The position numbers and the translations under genes were made by a program. Below are positions 52,534 through 60,689 of a stretch of DNA of 64,000 nt, piece after piece; positions within the stretch are counted from its first letter, which is position 1; each line of letters starts with the position of its first letter. The DNA is from an uncultured Latescibacterota bacterium. Its GTDB lineage: Bacteria > Latescibacterota > UBA2968. Location of the stretch: NCBI GenBank assembly GCA_951812755.1, contig OX638329.1, forward strand, positions 543,339-607,338, read 5' to 3'. The notes below the pieces were generated by a model that made no database searches, was not told where the DNA came from, and saw nothing but the letters and a program-made list of their open reading frames with translations.

Positions 52534-55443
52534 GTGAGTAATCTTTCCAGAAAATCCTTCCCAATCACGCAGCATATCATCGCGTTGATATGTTTTTTTT
52601 TGTCGGGGTTTGCCGGGCTGGTTTACGAAGTTGCCTGGATACGGCAGGCCGCGCTTTTGTTTGGGTCAACGACTTTTGCGGTGAGCGCGGTTCTGGCTGT
52701 TTTTTTTCTGGGTCTGGCTATTGGTGCTTATCTTTTTGGGCGTATCGGTCAGCGAACTTCCCGACCGCTTATTCTCTTTGCATATATTGAAATTGGTCTG
52801 GGTTTTCTGGCTCTGATCAGTCCTTTTGTTTTTGATTTTGCAGATTTTCTCTATGGCATCGCGTATAGAATTTTGAGCGATGATCCCTTCCTGCGGTTCA
52901 CTACCCGCCTTCTTCTCGTTGCGCTCGTCGTCCTGCCGCCCACTGTTCTGATGGGTGGTACGCTTCCTCTTTTTTGTCGTCAGTATTCGCGCAATAGCGG
53001 CACGATTGCGCGCGCTGTTGGTCTTCTCTACGGTGTCAATACCCTGGGGGCTGCGTTGGGGTGCGCGGCTGCGGGTTTTGTTTTTTTGCCGGATCTGGGT
53101 CTTCGCGGTGCGATTTATATCGGTGTTGTGTGTAATATTCTGAGTGGTCTTGTTGTTCGCGCGCTGTCTATTGCCCGGGAGGATGTGTTTCCCGATTCGG
53201 TGGCGTCCCGCGGTGTGGGTGGCAGGCTTCCTCGGAGTAGGGTTGTATTTGTTCTGTTTTTTGCTGTTGGATTTGTGGCTCTGGGTGCCGAGGTGCTGTG
53301 GGTGCGGTATCTGGGGCTTCTTATTAATAATACGGTTTATACTTATACGCTGGCGTTGAGTGTTGTGTTGGTTGGGCTGGTTTTGGGGAGTGTTTTGGCT
53401 GCTCAGTTTTCTGATAGGACAGACAGGCGGGCGTATTATTTTGGTGCGTTTCAGGTTGCGACGGGTCTTGTTGTGCTGGCGCTTTTGATGCTTTCGCCCG
53501 GGGCATGGCGAGGATTGGGCAATGATTTGTATATCTATTTTGCGGTGCTTTTGCCCCCTGCTGTGTTGAGTGGCGCGGCTTTTCCGCTTGCGATTCGTCT
53601 GGTAATTCGCAATGCTGAATATACGTCTGGGATGGCTGGCAATCTGATTGCGGTGAATACGCTTGGGGGTATTCTGGGGTCTCTGCTGATTGGTTTTGTG
53701 GGGATTCCCTTTTTTGGTCTTGAGAAGAGTCTGTTTTTTATTACGGGCGCGAATCTCGCTATCGGTATTTCTGCATGGTTTTTGCTGGATGGAAGATATC
53801 GCGTGTTCAAATATGCGGCTGCGTTGGTCGCGGTTCTGGTCTATCTGGGGATTCCGTATTATTCCCAGACGCGGGTGCCTGCGGATTTTATTGGTGAGGG
53901 GCGGGATCTCGTGGCGTTCCGAGAGGGTTATGGCGCGAATATGGCGGTTGTCCGGCGGGAGGATGATCTGGAGTTGGAGATCGATCGCTGGTGGCAGGGC
54001 GGGAACAAAAAGAACCACCAGATTATGGCCGCACATGTGCCGATGCTTTTGCATCCGAATCCCAAACGGGTCGTTGTTGTAGGGGCTGGTACGGGGCAGA
54101 CGGTTAGTCGTTTTTTGATGTATCCCATCGATTATCTGGCGTGTGTGGATATCGAGCCTGCGCTTTTTCCTTTTATTGAGGAGTATTTTGAGACGGAGTG
54201 GATGGGCGATCCGCGCGTGGAGATTATCGCTGAAGATGGGCGCAATTTTCTGCGCCATACTGCGGCGACGTATGATATTATTTCGCTTGAGCTTGGCGAG
54301 GTTTCTCGTCCGGGTGTGGCGTTTTTTTATACGGTTGATTTCTATGCGCGCGCCCGAGAACGCCTGACGTCAGGCGGGTTTCTGGTGCAGTTTGTGCCGC
54401 TGCGCTTTCTGACGGAGGACCAGTTCCGCGGTGTTGTGCGCAGTTTTTTGACGGTTTTTCCGCAGAGTGTTTTGTGGTATAATACGTCTGAGCTTTTGCT
54501 TATTGGTGCGGCGGATGATGCTTTTAATATTGCTGAGGGGAAATTGTTGGGGATGGATGAGGAGGTTCATGCGGATCTCCAATATAGTCATTGGGGTGGG
54601 GTGGATTATTCTCTCAATCAGCCGCATGTTTTTTGGGGTGGTTATTTGATGGGGGCGGAGGGTCTGGCTTCTGCGACGGTTGAGGCGGATGTGTATTGGG
54701 ATGACCGGCCGATTCTGGACTATGAGACGGTTCAGAATGAGGGGAGCGATGAGCGTGTGTTTGCGGAGATGTTGTATAAATATCGGGATTCTATTGATAC
54801 GCTGATACCGGGCGAGGTGGATGCGCGTATTGCAGATGTTCAAAATAAAAATTTGAGGGAGATTGCCGCGCGCGTTTTTGTTCGCGAGGCGTCGGATCTG
54901 GTTCCTGCGCGAGAACACAGACGTATTGCAACGCTTTGTGCCGAGGCGATTCGCCGACTTCCCGAGTATCTGGATGCCCATCGCATGTTTGCCGATGCGA
55001 TGATGCAACTGGGGCGCTTGCAGGATGCAGAAGGACACTATGCACGGGTTTTGCAACTCGATCCCACAGATGCACGCGCGCTGAATGGACGGGCTGTGGC
55101 GTTTCATCGCGCGGGACGGCTCGAAGATGCGGTTCGCTATTACGAGGATGCGATTCGCCATCATCCGGATAATGCGCTGTCGCAAAATGGTATTGCTATG
55201 GCGCTTCACAGGCTGGGACGCTTTGAGGAAGCTATTCAGCACTACAAGGAGGCGATTCGGTTGCATCCAGATAGGCCCGATACGTATGCGGATCTGGGTA
55301 TGGCGCTGGCACAGGCCGGGAGGTTGCGAGAGGCTGTTCCCTATTTGGAGAAGGCGCTTGCTCTACGGCCGAATTTTACACGGGTGCAGCGTGCGCTCGC
55401 GCAGATACGCGAAGAAGTGGGATCCGCAGATGAACGCAGATGA
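52534..55443 (+). CDS. Membrane-bound spermidine-synthase-like protein with TPR tail
   Basis: 969 aa starting GTG 52534, 6 bp after the preceding stop. Residues 1-440 contain about a dozen membrane helices beginning LSGFAGLVYEVAWIRQAALL, the transporter-like part of fused spermidine synthases. A class I methyltransferase-like fold follows (VVVVGAGTGQT near 515, CVDIEPALFPFIEEYF, ISLELGEVSRPGVAFFY). The C-terminal part has four TPRs (about 800-960, AEGHYARVLQLDPTDARALN). The aminopropyltransferase Asp pair is not clear, so it may modify another substrate. The last codons (SADERR) are encoded by a dispersed repeat. Confidence 0.85.
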   Translation: MSNLSRKSFPITQHIIALICFFLSGFAGLVYEVAWIRQAALLFGSTTFAVSAVLAVFFLGLAIGAYLFGRIGQRTSRPLILFAYIEIGLGFLALISPFVFDFADFLYGIAYRILSDDPFLRFTTRLLLVALVVLPPTVLMGGTLPLFCRQYSRNSGTIARAVGLLYGVNTLGAALGCAAAGFVFLPDLGLRGAIYIGVVCNILSGLVVRALSIAREDVFPDSVASRGVGGRLPRSRVVFVLFFAVGFVALGAEVLWVRYLGLLINNTVYTYTLALSVVLVGLVLGSVLAAQFSDRTDRRAYYFGAFQVATGLVVLALLMLSPGAWRGLGNDLYIYFAVLLPPAVLSGAAFPLAIRLVIRNAEYTSGMAGNLIAVNTLGGILGSLLIGFVGIPFFGLEKSLFFITGANLAIGISAWFLLDGRYRVFKYAAALVAVLVYLGIPYYSQTRVPADFIGEGRDLVAFREGYGANMAVVRREDDLELEIDRWWQGGNKKNHQIMAAHVPMLLHPNPKRVVVVGAGTGQTVSRFLMYPIDYLACVDIEPALFPFIEEYFETEWMGDPRVEIIAEDGRNFLRHTAATYDIISLELGEVSRPGVAFFYTVDFYARARERLTSGGFLVQFVPLRFLTEDQFRGVVRSFLTVFPQSVLWYNTSELLLIGAADDAFNIAEGKLLGMDEEVHADLQYSHWGGVDYSLNQPHVFWGGYLMGAEGLASATVEADVYWDDRPILDYETVQNEGSDERVFAEMLYKYRDSIDTLIPGEVDARIADVQNKNLREIAARVFVREASDLVPAREHRRIATLCAEAIRRLPEYLDAHRMFADAMMQLGRLQDAEGHYARVLQLDPTDARALNGRAVAFHRAGRLEDAVRYYEDAIRHHPDNALSQNGIAMALHRLGRFEEAIQHYKEAIRLHPDRPDTYADLGMALAQAGRLREAVPYLEKALALRPNFTRVQRALAQIREEVGSADERR

Positions 55444-55490
55444 ACGCAGATGTGTAGGGGCGAAAAATTTTTCGCCCGTCATTGCTAATT
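55420..55490 (+). repeat. Dispersed GCAGATGAAC repeat and hairpin
   Basis: GCAGATGAACGCAGATGAACGCAGATG straddles the stop codon of the 52534 gene and is followed by GGGGCGAAAAATTTTTCGCCC, a perfect hairpin with AT loop. A related GCAGATGAACGCAGATGGAC is at 62751-62776 over the end of the 61923 gene. Confidence 0.65.
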
Positions 55491-55556
55491 GTTTAAGGAA
55501 TTGAGTTCCAGCAATTATTTTGTTCAAAGCCACAAGGCTCAAAAAAGGAGGGTTCT

Positions 55557-56510
55557 ATGTCCAAATTTATCTATTTTCTGTTCGTTGTTCTGTTGTTCCA
55601 ATCGGTTGGTGCTCAGCAACCACAGCAACCACAACAACAAAACCAGGGCCGGCAACGCACAATCACCGTGGAGCAAATTATGGAACAATTACCCGAAGGT
55701 GTGACATTTATCCCCGATATTGCGTATCGCGAGGGCAACGAGGCATGGAAGCTCGATCTCGCTATGCCCACAGAGCGCGGGGAGTCTCTTCGTCCAGCTC
55801 TTGTGTTTATCCATGGCGGTGGGTGGCGGAATGGGGATAAACGCCGGGGAGGTTTTCTTCGTCCTACTATCAGTTATGCAGATAAGGGCTATGTTTGTGT
55901 GACGGTCAACTATCGGATGCTCGATGAAGCACCTATTACCGCGTGTGTTGAGGATGTGAAGAATGCGGTGCGCTGGTTGCGCGCCCATGCCGAGGAGTAC
56001 AATATTGATCCGGAACGGATTGGCGCGAGTGGAAATTCCGCTGGCGCGCATTTGGCTGTTATGCTCGGTGTTTGTCCGCCTTCAGCCGGGCTTGAGGGCG
56101 ATGGTCCCTATCAGGAGTATTCCAGTATGGTTCAGGCTGTTGTGGCGAGTGCTACACCTGCCGACTTTCTGTCTGCTATGAGTGACCGCCAACGCAATCA
56201 GCAGCGAACACGTCCTCCTCGCAAAAATGAGCTTAGACTGGAATCCGAAGAGGTTCGCGCCAGGGTTTCTCCCGTGACTTATGCCTCGGCCGATGCACCG
56301 CCTATTTTGCTCGTTCATTCAATGTCTGATCGCACGGTTGGCGTCTATCATTCGGATAAGTTGGTCAGCGCGCTGCGAGAAGCCGGTGCCAAAAATGTCA
56401 GTTATATTCTCCTGGGCGACGACAGTGGGCACGGTTCTTTTCAGCGCAATATCGCGTTTACCGAACCCGCCCGTGAAGCTTTTTTTAATCGTGTGTTAAA
56501 GGCAAAATAA
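55557..56510 (+). CDS. Secreted alpha/beta-hydrolase (BD-FAE/carboxylesterase-like)
   Basis: 317 aa with signal peptide MSKFIYFLFVVLLFQSVGAQ and a Gln/Pro-rich linker. Then come the oxyanion motif FIHGGGWRNGD, the nucleophile elbow GASGNSAGAH, the Asp in SDRTVGV and the His in GHGSF, a complete triad. This layout matches bifunctional feruloyl/acetyl-xylan esterase-like enzymes that deacetylate plant polymers. The next gene, a PL6-like lyase, starts one base after the stop, so both may act on one polysaccharide. Start after AAAAAAGGAGGGTTCT. Confidence 0.88.
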   Translation: MSKFIYFLFVVLLFQSVGAQQPQQPQQQNQGRQRTITVEQIMEQLPEGVTFIPDIAYREGNEAWKLDLAMPTERGESLRPALVFIHGGGWRNGDKRRGGFLRPTISYADKGYVCVTVNYRMLDEAPITACVEDVKNAVRWLRAHAEEYNIDPERIGASGNSAGAHLAVMLGVCPPSAGLEGDGPYQEYSSMVQAVVASATPADFLSAMSDRQRNQQRTRPPRKNELRLESEEVRARVSPVTYASADAPPILLVHSMSDRTVGVYHSDKLVSALREAGAKNVSYILLGDDSGHGSFQRNIAFTEPAREAFFNRVLKAK

Positions 56511-56511
56511 G

Positions 56512-57852
56512 ATGACTCTATCTGAACTCGAAGATCGTGTGGCTGAGGCACAGCCGGGTGATGTTATTACGCTGGCCGATGGCGAGTATGATGGTGAGAG
56601 GTGCAGGCTCGCGGTGAGGGGAACAGCAGATCAGCCGGTTGTTATTCGGGCTGAGAATATGGGGAGGGCGGTTGTAAAGGCACCGTTATTGGTGGTGGGA
56701 GATTATATCAGTTTTGTGGGGCTGCATTTTGTGGAGAAGGGGAGTGTGGAGATTCGGGGGAGGGGTTGTCGCATAAGTCGCTGTGTGATGACGGATGTGC
56801 AGGCTGGCAAGTGGATACGGGTGAGGGCAGAGAGCCGGGAGGTTGAGATTGATCGCTGCCGGTTTGAGAATAAGACCAATAATCTCGAGGAGACGCGCGG
56901 CTGTCAGTTGATGCAGATTTATGTGCGGAATCAGGGCGAGAGGCATCATATTCATCACAATTATTTTGTGGATGTTCCGGATGGCAAGGAGAGCAATGGA
57001 TACGAGACGCTTCAGCTTATTACGGAGGGGAATCCTTACGATCCGGAGCCGGGCGATTGTGAGACGGTGATTGAGTACAACCTTTTTGAGCGTTGTAATG
57101 GGGAGGCGGAGATCATTTCTGTGAAGTCCAATGGCAATGTTCTCCGCAGAAATACATTTCGCGATTGCCGCGGCGCGCTGGTGCTTCGGCATGGGGATGG
57201 CAATGTGGTGTCTGAGAATTTCTTTTTTGGCGAGGGCGAACGCCGGGCAGGCGGTGTGCGCTTGCAGGGGACGGATCAGGTTGTTGTGAATAATTTGTTC
57301 CACTCGCTCAATGCGTTTGGCGTGGGTATGATGGATGGGGCATCGGATGATCTCTATGTGCGGGTGGAGCGCGCGCTGATTGCGTTTAATACGTTTGTGG
57401 GGTGTAGCCCGGCGATGGATGTGGGGCTAAATCACAGCAGGTATCCCAATGGTACAGCGCCTAAGGATTGTGTGATTGCGAATAACGCTTTTGTGTTGGG
57501 GAGGCCCGGTGGAGAGGAGACCTCGGATCTCAAGACTGTGCGGCTGGTGCAGGATGATGAGCCGGTGGATTGGAGGTGGGAGGGGAATGTGACGGATGGG
57601 GATTTGGGTATGCCCGATCGGGATGGTATAAAAATTGGGAAGGTGGATATGGATTATCTGCCCAATGGGGTTGTTGCGCCAGCAGAATCCAGTGGTTTGA
57701 TTGGCAATGCCGAAGGGGATTATCCGGATATAACGACAGATGTTCTGGGGCATTCCCGGGGCGAGCGAAAGACGATTGGTTGCGTTGAGTTCCCAACGAA
57801 AATGGAGGACGGCGGTCCCTTAACCGCGGCAGATGTGGGGCCGGGATGGTAG
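56512..57852 (+). CDS. PL6-like right-handed beta-helix polysaccharide lyase
   Basis: 446 aa parallel beta-helix resembling chondroitinase B/alginate lyase family 6. Typical rungs: ADGEYDGERCRLAVRGTADQ, then EIISVKSNGNVLRRNTFRDC and GALVLRHGDGNVVSENFFFG near 195-235, which hold the Lys and Arg used for beta-elimination in PL6, and ERRAGGVRLQG. No signal peptide is visible, odd for a lyase, though its operon neighbour has one. Start ATG one base after the esterase stop, so coupled. The substrate (alginate, dermatan or other uronic polymer) cannot be told. Confidence 0.85.
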   Translation: MTLSELEDRVAEAQPGDVITLADGEYDGERCRLAVRGTADQPVVIRAENMGRAVVKAPLLVVGDYISFVGLHFVEKGSVEIRGRGCRISRCVMTDVQAGKWIRVRAESREVEIDRCRFENKTNNLEETRGCQLMQIYVRNQGERHHIHHNYFVDVPDGKESNGYETLQLITEGNPYDPEPGDCETVIEYNLFERCNGEAEIISVKSNGNVLRRNTFRDCRGALVLRHGDGNVVSENFFFGEGERRAGGVRLQGTDQVVVNNLFHSLNAFGVGMMDGASDDLYVRVERALIAFNTFVGCSPAMDVGLNHSRYPNGTAPKDCVIANNAFVLGRPGGEETSDLKTVRLVQDDEPVDWRWEGNVTDGDLGMPDRDGIKIGKVDMDYLPNGVVAPAESSGLIGNAEGDYPDITTDVLGHSRGERKTIGCVEFPTKMEDGGPLTAADVGPGW

Positions 57853-58071
57853 AGGTGTTATAGGCATCAATCAGCATCGTCAACAACGCCGTCATCGCGG
57901 CATGATGTTGTAGGGGACGGTCCTCGTGCCGTCCCGTGTGTCATCGCGGCAGGCTTTTAGCCGCGATCCAGTGGTTTTGGTTGTCATTAACGCCAGCAAT
58001 CCAGTCAGGTAGGAGGGAAATCCTTTTCCCGACGTACGCATTGATCAATGGAAACAACAAGGTTCAATTTT
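57853..58071. repeat. Intergenic cluster of REP-like hairpins
   Basis: Contains two TCATCGCGGC cores (57891 and 57941-57971), a GGGACGG/CCGTCCC hairpin (57914-57936) and the GTAGGAGGGAAATCC core (58009-58033). No gene. Confidence 0.7.
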
Positions 58072-58428
58072 TCAGGATGTTTGGACTGCGATATCATGCT
58101 CGGGAAAGGTATTTACGGGAGGCAAAAAAGGAGCCTTCTGCTCAGAGGGGCGGAAGGACAAATGTACTTTAATCCCAAGAGCACCTAAATAACAAGCCAA
58201 ATCTCCAAGACTGATTTTATCTGTTTCCTGGTACTCAAATCTCACCACATCATCTTCGGCCCATCCGAGACGGTCGGCAATCTCGCGCTCAGTTATCCCG
58301 GATGCAACTCTTGCAGCGGACAAAGATTGAGATAGCTGAGTTTTTGCATTCTGCTCAGCAAACTCTGCTGCAAAAGATTCACTGGATAATGCTTTGACCA
58401 TTTCCTCAACCGAAGCATGCTCGGCCAT
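58072..58428 (-). CDS. XRE-family helix-turn-helix protein
   Basis: 118 aa from ATG 58428 after AAAGGAGCCTCAA. The HTH is at about 35-85 (SGITEREIADRLGWAEDDVV, FEYQETDKISLGDLACYLGA). The N-terminal 30 residues form an acidic helix (VEEMVKALSSESFAAEFAEQ). Overlaps the end of the upstream HTH gene by 23 bp, so the two are coupled. Probably antitoxin-like; no toxin gene is found beside it. Confidence 0.75.
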   Translation of the reverse strand: MAEHASVEEMVKALSSESFAAEFAEQNAKTQLSQSLSAARVASGITEREIADRLGWAEDDVVRFEYQETDKISLGDLACYLGALGIKVHLSFRPSEQKAPFLPPVNTFPEHDIAVQTS

Positions 58429-58735
58429 TTGAGGCTCCTTTCTCAGGTTTGTCGTTTAACTTTTCTTTTCGAAGCATGTCTTGTAGTGCAAGCTGAACCC
58501 AGAAACTCTCTGGCTCGTCGAGTTGTCTGGCAATTTTGGCTGCCCTGCTGGGGCTTGGGATTCTTCTTTCTTTTTCTATATCACAAAGACTCTGGGGTGA
58601 GATCCCCAAAAAAACAGCAAACGCTCTCTGGGTTTTTTCTTCTCCTATTCGATAGTTGGATAGGGCATTTCCAAATGTGAGACTTCCAAAGTCTCTTTCC
58701 AGTTCAGAAGTTCCATATTGTTCTTTAGTAGTCAT
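58406..58735 (-). CDS. XRE-family helix-turn-helix protein (antitoxin-like)
   Basis: 109 aa, MTTKEQYGTSELERDFGSLT followed by a Cro/C1 HTH at about 27-80 (LSNYRIGEEKTQRAFAVFLG, SPQSLCDIEKERRIPSPSRA). Proteins of this layout accompany HigB- or RelE-type toxins. Start supported by GAGGAG about 10 bases upstream. Its ATG overlaps, on the other strand, the possible ATG of the zinc-finger gene (CATG), so they share a promoter region. Confidence 0.78.
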   Translation of the reverse strand: MTTKEQYGTSELERDFGSLTFGNALSNYRIGEEKTQRAFAVFLGISPQSLCDIEKERRIPSPSRAAKIARQLDEPESFWVQLALQDMLRKEKLNDKPEKGASNGRACFG

Positions 58736-58988
58736 GTTTATTGATCTCCTCGACTTGAATCAGATTAACCTCATATGTGGAAAAGCAGGGGTGCGTCAGC
58801 GTTATGTTTCACGGAGTTATGGAAAAGGCGCATCTCTTCTTGTCATCGAAGGCGTGCCGGTGATGAGTTGTCCCCATTGTGGCGAAAGCTATTTGACAGC
58901 ACAAACCCTGCATGAAGTTGATCGCATTAAGCGCGAGCGAGAAGGCATTGCGACTAAACGCACCGTAGCAGTCGCTGCATTTGCATAA
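58734..58988 (+). CDS. YgiT/MqsA-type zinc-finger protein with damaged first zinc half-site
   Basis: 84 aa. RQRYVSRSYGKGASLLVIEG and VPVMSCPHCGESYLTAQTLH are diagnostic of YgiT-type zinc fingers, the antitoxin-like N-domain of MqsA. Such proteins begin with a C-x-x-C pair; here the corresponding segment reads NLICGKAG, one Cys being Asn, so zinc binding is probably weakened. No native start with good ribosome site is clear: ATG 58734 or TTG 58755. Its usual toxin partner is absent, suggesting a relic. Confidence 0.7.
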   Translation: MFIDLLDLNQINLICGKAGVRQRYVSRSYGKGASLLVIEGVPVMSCPHCGESYLTAQTLHEVDRIKREREGIATKRTVAVAAFA

Positions 58989-59004
58989 CCCGTGGAGCGG
59001 GATC

Positions 59005-59094
59005 ATGACGACGGTTTTCATTGGCGGTTCTCGTAGCATCACACGTTTGAAAGATACCATCAGGTCCACAGAGGTAAACCCTGATCTACCTTGA
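59005..59094 (+). pseudogene. Short gene fragment (MTTVFIGGSRSITRL)
   Basis: ATG 59005 after GTGGAGCGGG begins MTTVFIGGSRSITRLKDTIR and stops after 29 codons. The beginning resembles the N-terminus of small Rossmann-like proteins with an FIGGSR motif of unknown function; the rest is missing. Weak evidence; possibly the truncated second gene of the zinc-finger pair. Confidence 0.35.
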
Positions 59095-59130
59095 TGTTTT
59101 GAAATACTGGACAATCTCGCACTAAAACAA

Positions 59131-59164
59131 AAGCGTACGTGTTAATTAACATGTACGCTTTTTT
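59131..59164. terminator. Bidirectional terminator
   Basis: AAGCGTACGTGTTAATTAAC with ATGTACGCTT gives a long stem, T-runs on both sides. It serves the sorting-domain gene (minus) and whatever enters from the left. Confidence 0.8.
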
Positions 59165-59190
59165 ACATTCACAGTTTGTCGTGAAGTGGT

Positions 59191-60327
59191 CTATTTGAGG
59201 TAGAGCAGCCGTCGTATCTGTGTCCCACTCGGGTGCTGTAAGCGGGCAATGTAAGTCCCCGTCGCCACCGCGGTGCCATTCTGGTTGCGGCTGTCCCAGC
59301 GGATCTGGTAAGCACCAGCGGTCTGCGCCGTGTTGACCAGTGTCCTTACACGCTGGCCGAGGATGTTGTAAATCTCCAGCCGCACCGGGCCACCGGTGTC
59401 GAGGTGATAGGGAATCCAGGTACTGCCGTTAAAGGGATTGGGATAATTGGCCTCCAGGTAACTGGCGGCTGGCGACCCGGGGGTTGCCAGCCTGGATGTG
59501 ACACCCGGGTCTTGCACGGAAGCCGTCAGTTCCAATGGCTGGCCGATGCGGAAGAAATCATCAAAGGCGGGGTTGACCCACACATGGATTGTGCGATCCG
59601 TCGTGTGCCAACCGCACGGCACCCAATAATGGGCAGCCTCCGCCTCGGTTTGGCCTGGTCGGAAGACGAAGGCATGGCGCTGTACGCCATCGCAGTTCCC
59701 CGTATCCCAGACCATAACCCCACCCGTGATGTTGGGGGCACCGGCCGGGATCGGTGGGTTGATACGCACGGTGATCGTCAGCACCTCGCCCGCCTGCACC
59801 GATGTTGGCGAGACGGTCACCAGACTCACCTCAGGCAGGGCCGGATCCGGCTCGGTCACTGCTCTGGTGAAGGTGCTCGTCAGGCTCTCGGCATAGCCCG
59901 CGTCGTCGGTAAAGTCCACCCGCACCTCCAGCCTGCTGCTCAAATCGGCGGCGGTGACCATGTAGGTCGATTGCGTCGCGCCCGAGATGGCGCTCGACCT
60001 GCGGAGCCACTGGTATTGATAGGTCACATTGTTCAAGCCGTTGTCATCGGCGATGTCAATGGTGCTTGCCGCCAGGGTCTGCCCCACGTATGCCGAGCCG
60101 ATAACGAAGGGCGCGCCGGTTGCTGGTTGGTTACTTGCCTGCGCTGTCCCTGTAAAACCCACATTGATGACCAGCATCACGGGTAGAATCAGCGACCAGC
60201 GCATTCGCTTCGTCAACATACGGATGAGATCGCCGATTCTGGGCGTGTCGAATATCCGTGAGTACAAATGGGGATACATACCGATGCGTCTGCAAGACGC
60301 GAATACATACTGAAAGGGTGCGAACAT
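59191..60327 (-). CDS. Secreted Ig-like protein with Por/T9SS-type C-terminal sorting domain
   Basis: 378 aa. A membrane segment at about 43-63 (WSLILPVMLVINVGFTGTAQ) looks like a signal peptide but is preceded by 36 residues. ATG 60327 has a perfect AAGGAGG, while the internal Met at 60219 has none, so a long n-region is likely. The middle contains an Ig-like repeat (GQTLAASTIDIADDNGLNNV, YQYQWLRRS). The C-terminus EANYPNPFNGSTWIPYHLDT to GTYIARLQHPSG is the FlgD-like/T9SS type A sorting domain, which directs attachment through the type IX system or relatives. Confidence 0.85.
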   Translation of the reverse strand: MFAPFQYVFASCRRIGMYPHLYSRIFDTPRIGDLIRMLTKRMRWSLILPVMLVINVGFTGTAQASNQPATGAPFVIGSAYVGQTLAASTIDIADDNGLNNVTYQYQWLRRSSAISGATQSTYMVTAADLSSRLEVRVDFTDDAGYAESLTSTFTRAVTEPDPALPEVSLVTVSPTSVQAGEVLTITVRINPPIPAGAPNITGGVMVWDTGNCDGVQRHAFVFRPGQTEAEAAHYWVPCGWHTTDRTIHVWVNPAFDDFFRIGQPLELTASVQDPGVTSRLATPGSPAASYLEANYPNPFNGSTWIPYHLDTGGPVRLEIYNILGQRVRTLVNTAQTAGAYQIRWDSRNQNGTAVATGTYIARLQHPSGTQIRRLLYLK

Positions 60328-60689
60328 GTCGAGCCTCCTTTTTAAGGCTACGAGCGAACGCGAGGATGCCAGCGTCGCTCAAATCAAGAGTCTCTTGTAG
60401 CACTGTGCTATTTCGGCCCGCTTATGGAAGGCCTTCCATTTAGCTCATGAATAAGGGGCCGGAGAGGATTTGTCCTCCTCGTTGATTGATGGGAAGTATT
60501 ATAAGCCGCGGCGTCTTAAGCAGACAGTGTCTGTATCTCTCGAGTTTCAAATTTAAAGACGCTTCGCTCTGGATTGGAGTTCCTCATTTCTTGGCAACCG
60601 GGCTACTTTTGAATCCGATTGACAATATCGCGTTGTTGCTACACTTTTTGTTTCTGAGGATCATTCCAATACGAGAAAAAGGAAAGCAC
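60328..60689. other. Intergenic region between divergent genes
   Basis: 362 bp. It holds the promoter regions of the minus sorting-domain gene and the plus dehydratase. A GGAAGGCCTTCC palindrome is at 60427-60438. No further gene is supported; the open frame from 60486 lacks a ribosome site and a family match before 60690. Confidence 0.55.

Noticed and set aside
52666-54258. 530-codon minus-strand frame opposite the spermidine-synthase-like gene
   Set aside because: Low-complexity Lys/Arg/Asn/Gln composition and no start signal; a shadow of the membrane protein codons.
60486-60689. Upstream start for the rhamnonate-dehydratase-like gene giving 68 extra residues
   Set aside because: No ribosome site and no family similarity before MKIKSVEVVRIE at 60690.
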